DNA of 64,000 nt from Gordionus sp. m RMFG-2023 (lineage: Eukaryota > Nematomorpha > Gordioida > Chordodea > Parachordodidae), in the NCBI RefSeq assembly GCF_954871325.1, contig NC_088776.1:54392569-54456568 (forward strand). Direction: 5' to 3'. Shown piece by piece: positions 58,640 through 64,000 of the stretch. The notes under the pieces were generated by a model. That model searched no databases and had not been told where the DNA came from. It worked only from the letters and a program-made list of their open reading frames with translations. Position 1 is the first letter of the stretch; every line of letters starts with the position of its first letter. The position numbers were made by a program, and so were the translations under genes.

Positions 58640-61600
58640 GTTCTCCCCACTTAAATTGAATTCATCGTGATAACGTAGTGGGGGTTTCGAAACTCTTTTT
58701 TCAAGAGTTGTATTCTCATGTTCTGCCTTTTCCACTTCTTCGGTCAACGTAACGGGTATTTCCTTCTCCTGTGTATGTGCATCCCTCAATTGATCTGCAT
58801 GCTTGTTTTTAACGATCCCCTCTGATTCCACATCGTACAATATTGCGCTTTTTCGTTGTAACACTTTTCCTTCATGCCACCCTGCTGTCCTTTCGTTTGC
58901 TATCCAAACTTTTTGCTGCTCTTCAAACTCCCGAGGTTCAACACTTCTATCTTTGTAGTACTTTTGTTTCCATAGAGCGTTTTCCGTCCTTTCTCTAGTT
59001 GATAATTTCCACTGATCTAATGTCGTCCTAAGCGACCTTCCAAACATCATCTCGGCAGGGGATTTACCAGTAGTTGCATTGGGAGTATTACGGTGAGTAA
59101 TTAAAACATTCGCTAAATTTAACTGGTCCGGAGTCCCACATCTCCTTCCAGCATAGAAACGCGTCTTTATCGTCCGTATATAACGTTCAGCCAAACCATT
59201 CGATTTGGGGCTATAAGGGGCCGATCTAAAATGTTTTATATTGTTTTTAAAAAGAAACGTTTTGAATTCAGATCCAGTAAACTGAGTACCGTTATCTGAG
59301 ACAATGTAGCGAGGTAACCCAAATCTAGCGAAATAATTACGCAGATTATTTATTACACTCGCCGAATTAATATGTGTTAAAATTGCAACTTCAACCCATT
59401 TGGTAAAAGCGTCTACGCAAATTAACCAATACTTTCCAGATACGGGGCCTGTCAAATCAATGTGTAATCGTTCCCAAGGTCGGGTAGGAATGTTCCAATT
59501 GTATAATGGCACTTCTTTAGCTCCCGGCCTTCCTTCTTGACAACTCTTACAACATTTAACAAAGTCTTCAACATCAGTATCGAGATTTGTCCAAAAAACG
59601 TAATATCTACACAATGATTTCATCCCCACTATCCCAGGATGTCCTCGATGAATCACATATAAAACCTCCTTTTTAAAAATATCTGGAATAATAATTCTAT
59701 CATTATAAAATAATAATCCTTCTACGAACGAAATATTTTCTTTAATCGAAATATATTTTTTTACAATCTCCTAATAATTATTTATATTATCAATATACCA
59801 ATAACAATAGATTTTTAACTTTAGTAAATATTTCATTTTCTTTAGCTGACCAAAACCAACCAACATTTTTACTCGTTAGTCGGTGTAAAGGCGCACAAAT
59901 AGAATGCAAATTTTTAATAAATGCCTCATGATAATTCACTATTCCAAGAAATGAACGTAGTTCTTTAACATTGGAAGGTGTTTTAAAATTTTTTATAGCG
60001 TTAATCTTATCTTCTGTAGGGTGAATACCGAAACTATCAATAACATGACCTAAATAAGTGACTGACTTTTCTCCGATTTTAATTTTATCGGTCGTCGTGG
60101 TCAGTCCAGCCTTCTCAAATCTTCTTAATACTTCTTCCAAATTAACTATGTGATCGGAATTATTCTCACCAGCAATAATTATGTCGTCTAAAAATACACT
60201 AACCATAGGAATTCCCTTTAATAGGTTTTTCATAAAGCGTTGGAATATTATCGGAGCGCTAGTCAAACCAAATGGAATTCTTTGGTATCGGTAATAACCG
60301 ACATGTGTCGAAATTACTAAAAGGTCCCTACATTCTGGACTAACTCCGAATTGCAAAAATGCATCTCTTAAATCTATTGTTGAAAATATTTTACCACCCG
60401 CGATCTTATTTGTTAGGTCGACGAAAGTTGGTAGTAAATCGTTATCGATCGCTAGATATTTGTTGATTGTTAAACGAAAATCTCCGCATATCCGTACGGC
60501 ACCGGATTTCTTTAAGAAACCGTTGGCGTAGCCCAAGTGATTGGAGTTATTGTTGGATCCACCTTCTCGATAACGCCTTCGTCTAAAAGTCTGTCCAACT
60601 CAGCTTCAATGGTTCGACGCAACGGAAAAGGAACTCTTCTTGCTGGTAATGCAATCGGTAACGTGTTCGGTTCTATTCGGATGACTGCCTTTTGCAGTTT
60701 GATTTCACCTAATTTTTTTTTAAAAACTTGAGGGAATTTTGAAGCAATCGTATTTAAAGAGAGAACATTCATATTTATTTTATTAATACGAACTTCTTCC
60801 GGTAGTTTTATATCAAATTCTCTAATGAAAGGCATCCCAAAAATAAGGGAATTCTCCCCTTTAACTACCCAAATAAGTAAAAATTTTGAAATATTTTTTA
60901 CTTTGACTTCTAAGGTACATTTACCTAGTACTTCGATTTGGATATGATTATATCCCACTAATTTATAAGCCGGTGATAGTTGTGGTCTGCCAATACGATT
61001 CCAGGTGACCTCATCAATCACTACACGCGGCGCCGGTATCAAACTCCATAGCTAGCTGCAACCCATTTATCTTCGCATCGATGGTTGCTTTATTTGAAAA
61101 TCACAGGCGAGGTGTCCGTGGCAGAATCATTTGTATGGCATGGGTTCTACAATCTTTCGCTATGTGGTTTGCCTTACCGCAACGAAAACATATCACTTTC
61201 TTTTGAATAGAGTTAGGTTTGATACTAGGTCTATAATTATTATTAGGAATATAATTGTTACTAAAGTGTTTATTATTATTGAATCTATTGACGTTTGTAT
61301 AATTATTATTTCTAAAATAATTATTTTTCGAACCCTGTGTTGGCTTATTTTTAATTATTTTATTAACTTCAGTCTGGGTTTCATTTTCCAACAAAGACAG
61401 CGCGATCGCTAAACGCAAGTGTCTCTTCAAAAGTAATATTGCCTTCGATATACTTTGACCGAAGTTCTTTGTCCAACTCAGGTAAGCCTACTCCTAGGAT
61501 AAATATATCTCTTAAAAGTTCATCAAAAGGCGGTTTAAAATTACAAAGAGAACAGTTTTAACCCTAATTGAAAAGTCAATAATCGTCTCACTGTCTTTTT

Positions 61601-62023
61601 AACGTAAAAAAAATTTCCTATTTACGAAAATGCTCGAACTATCCTTAAACACCAAATTTAAGCTTTTTATTAAAGTATCATAATTTATCATCTAAATTTA
61701 TTGGAAAGTGAGAGTTCTTAATTTTGATAAGATTGTCTGTTCCGATATAGGCTAAAAGCAGGTCTTTTTTTGTATTTAAATCTATAATATTTCTTACTTT
61801 ATAAATTAACTCCAAGTTAAATAAGTAGTCCTGAATATTTACTTTTTCTTTGACGAATTCTGGAATATGGAATTTAATAGGAACTACTTCCATTGAGTCT
61901 TTAACTTTAATAGGAACTACTTCCATTGAATCTTTAACTTTAATAGGAGCTACTTCCATTGAGTCTTTTATTAAATTTAATAAATCAAATAAATCTTCTC
62001 TAAAAAAATCGTCGCCAATGAAG

Positions 62024-62189
62024 TGTTTTATTAAATAAGTAAAATAAGTAAAGTAAGTAAAAGTATATTTAATACAAAATATCACGTATATATATATATA
62101 ATGAATTCAATCCTTCAGGTTATGTAATTTACAAACGAAAAGTTAATATTATTCATTTAAATTCAATTTACAATTACATTTATATTACA
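62024..62189 (-). repeat. 5' LTR of the short gypsy fossil
   Basis: Matches 58475-58639. Just inside it (62008-62017) the minus strand reads TGGCGACGAT, a likely tRNA primer-binding site. Confidence 0.85.
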
Positions 62190-62239
62190 GATATCAACCA
62201 GTGAGAGTGATTGATAAGAATTTATGTTTGTATTTGCAA

Positions 62240-62520
62240 CCACTTTTGCAAAGATTTATTTGTTTTTTTTAGAGAATTCGTTTATGTGTTTGGCAATGTC
62301 ATTTTTAAACTCACTGTGCTTTCTCTTTATAAAAGGAAAATATAGTACGTATTAATAAATATGTTGAGCTTACGATTAACAAATAAATTTTTTTAGAAGT
62401 ATTAATTAATTCTAAATACCTTTTGAGGTTGAACTACTAACCTTCGAAAAGATATGTTCTTCTTGCATAAAGAGCATGTAGCAGTTTTCATGGCGTAGTT
62501 ACTTCCATCCATTTAATATA
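62240..62520 (-). pseudogene. BED-finger start of the split hAT transposase
   Basis: YAMKTATCSLCKKNISFRR gives the C-x-x-C half of a BED zinc finger. KRKHSEFKNDIAKHIN, further on, gives the L-K-x-K-H half. BED fingers bind transposon ends and open hAT transposases. It lies on the far side of the gypsy fossil from the rest of the gene. Confidence 0.6.
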
Positions 62521-63016
62521 AAGTAAAATACTTAGGTAGCTTATGAAAAGGCAAAAGATTCTCTTATATCTGTCACATCAATCGTAGGTAATGGACATTA
62601 TTAAAACCTAGAATTTATTTCCAAGTTTTGCCATGTCCCTGCCAACGTTAAAAAATAATGATTATTTAAATTTTAATCCTATAGAATTATACATAATTAA
62701 ATAAAAGTTGTAGGCTGTAAATTTTGCAAATGTTCTCGATAAAGTTTTTGAAATACAAACATAAAATATGATGTAGATAGATATTTTTTTTAAAAATTAT
62801 ATTTTTAATTTAATTTACAAAATTTTTATTATATTTATTACTTTTTAGGTAAAAATAAAGTTTTAAGATGATCTAGATTGAATATTAAACAAAATTATAT
62901 CGATCACGATCATCAATTTAAGAGAGGATCATAAATCCAATAAATTTTCAAATTTAGGATCGAATCCAGGATCGTGAATCTTTTGATTTCGATCCTTTAA
63001 AAACTCTGGTTTATTA

Positions 63017-64000
63017 ATAAAATATTGTTTTATTTTACAAATTGTTATATGATGACCAACGCCATATTCACTAACGTAAAAAATATAAACTCGGATTACA
63101 TTTTTAATTTAAATTTTGAAATAGTATCATAATTTTATTATTATTTAAAAATTAATTAATATAAATTTATTTTAAGGAATCATATTGAATGCTAAGTTGA
63201 TTATGATAGATGTAATTTTAAATAATTTGTAATATATATATATGATCATTTTGGAAAGAAAATAGGAACAAGAGTATCTTGAAACTTAGATATAAATATC
63301 CGCGATACTTTTCTACCCTGATTATATGCTTGTATTGAGCCGGAGATCAATTAAAATCAGAAGTTCTTCAGATTCATTGGAGGTAACCCTCCCTCCCCCT
63401 TAAAACCAATACATACCCCCCAAATAAATTTCACAGCAAGTAATTAATTACAAGGTTTTAATTATAAAGACAATCCTTTATTTTAAAAGAATAACTTGTT
63501 TGTTTTTTAAAATATTGTTTATTAAATACCACCTAAAACACTATAATATTAAAACAGTTAAATTATCAATACTTTACTACAAACTAAATTAATTGTTTAT
63601 GTAAAAGAATTTTTTTTTAGAATATGAAATAAATTAACCCACATTTACTATGAATACATATTAGTGTATTTCTTGGCATGAATATGAGTTTGTTGATAGA
63701 ATGTCGAAATATTTTAAATTACATCAAAAAGTGTAGCAAAACATTCCCCAGAAATACGATTTATTTGAAAAATAATGGCGATGATTGTGTATTATCAAAC
63801 ACATAATATAGATTTGTCGATGTTTAGTGTTAAGATGGTCATATATTTGTTGATTTATTTTATTATTTTGAGATATAGTTTTAACATTTATAACTTTTTT
63901 TCTTATTCTATTTTAAATTTTAAAACTATACTTCTTTCCACTAAGTGTCTATTAAGTTTCAAGTCTTATATTAATTTTATTATTTTAGAATCGATTAACT
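63017..64000. other. AT-rich end of the window
   Basis: No exon, repeat family or RNA gene could be supported. Confidence 0.5.

Larger units (their letters stand above)
58475..62189 (-). mobile_element. Ty3/gypsy fossil with short LTRs (broken)
   Basis: LTRs of about 165 bp at both ends, in the same direction and differing only by a few small changes, so the insertion is fairly young. Parts recognised in minus-strand order: gag region with a CCHC knuckle (CFRCGKANHIAKDC) at about 61.1-62.1 kb, an aspartic-protease-like and linker region at 60.5-61.0 kb, reverse transcriptase (SVFLDDIIIAG) at 59.8-60.5 kb, and integrase (VSDNGTQFTG) at 58.6-59.66 kb. The element is short for the family and broken in about five places. 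It sits inside the oldest hAT element. Confidence 0.9.
51879..63008 (-). mobile_element. Old hAT transposon, split by nested insertions
   Basis: Left end CAGGCTTTTTAATC followed by aaaaagatcgaatcccgatc. Right end, inverted, CAGAGTTTTTAAAGGATCG followed by more gatc words (62880-63000). Flanks ggtaattt and gtttatta are only weakly alike. Minus-strand transposase pieces fit one gene order: a BED-finger start at 62.5-62.2 kb and the core at 53.75-52.2 kb, with foreign elements at 53774-58409 and 58475-62189 between them. Pairing of the two ends is an inference. Confidence 0.6.

Noticed and set aside
1-64000. CRISPR array, rRNA or tRNA genes
   Set aside because: No spaced direct repeats, rRNA-like blocks or convincing tRNA boxes were seen; the gene structure is that of an animal.

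Overview
The window is about three-quarters A+T, with intron-containing genes, polyA signals, EB modules (a cysteine-rich fold common in arthropods and nematodes), C-type lectin domains, many hAT-type DNA transposons and two Ty3/gypsy fossils. This points to an AT-rich invertebrate animal, probably an ecdysozoan such as an arthropod. The species cannot be named from the sequence alone.

Left part (1-26 kb). A large minus-strand gene runs from a signal-peptide exon at 25479 down to a stop at 3663. I built it exon by exon. Twenty-two exons join in compatible phases into one frame of 3261 nt (1086 aa): signal peptide, two tandem C-type lectin-like domains of three exons each, ten EB modules each on its own phase-1/phase-1 exon, a short juxtamembrane region, one transmembrane helix, and a cytoplasmic tail with about 23 tyrosines in its last 125 residues. 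It looks like a cell-surface recognition receptor with a signalling tail. A second signal-peptide exon, the same length (85 nt) and clearly homologous, lies at 1221-1305 downstream of the stop. It is the first exon of a head-to-tail paralogue that leaves the window at its low end. The introns carry MITEs, a 67-bp tandem repeat, a fold-back element and simple repeats.

Middle (26-35 kb). Mostly non-coding. It holds a minus-strand cysteine-rich last exon (30644-31551), two exons of a divergent ENTH (epsin-like) domain protein (32821-33622, minus) and a Harbinger-like MITE.

35-41 kb. A broken Ty3/gypsy fossil forms a large inverted repeat, with arms of about 2 kb around a 0.9 kb integrase segment. 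It lies between two same-direction LTRs.

41-50 kb. hAT debris, including a 420-bp MITE and a 1.46-kb deletion derivative, both with perfect 8-bp target duplications. Between them and a later MITE sits a compact five-exon plus-strand gene for D-aminoacyl-tRNA deacylase (47140-47759) with a 39-nt intron.

51.9-63 kb. A nested stack. An old hAT element with a BED-finger transposase (51879-63008, minus) has been split by a second hAT-like element, which itself contains a third, and separately by a short Ty3/gypsy fossil with 165-bp LTRs. The last kilobase is featureless AT-rich DNA.
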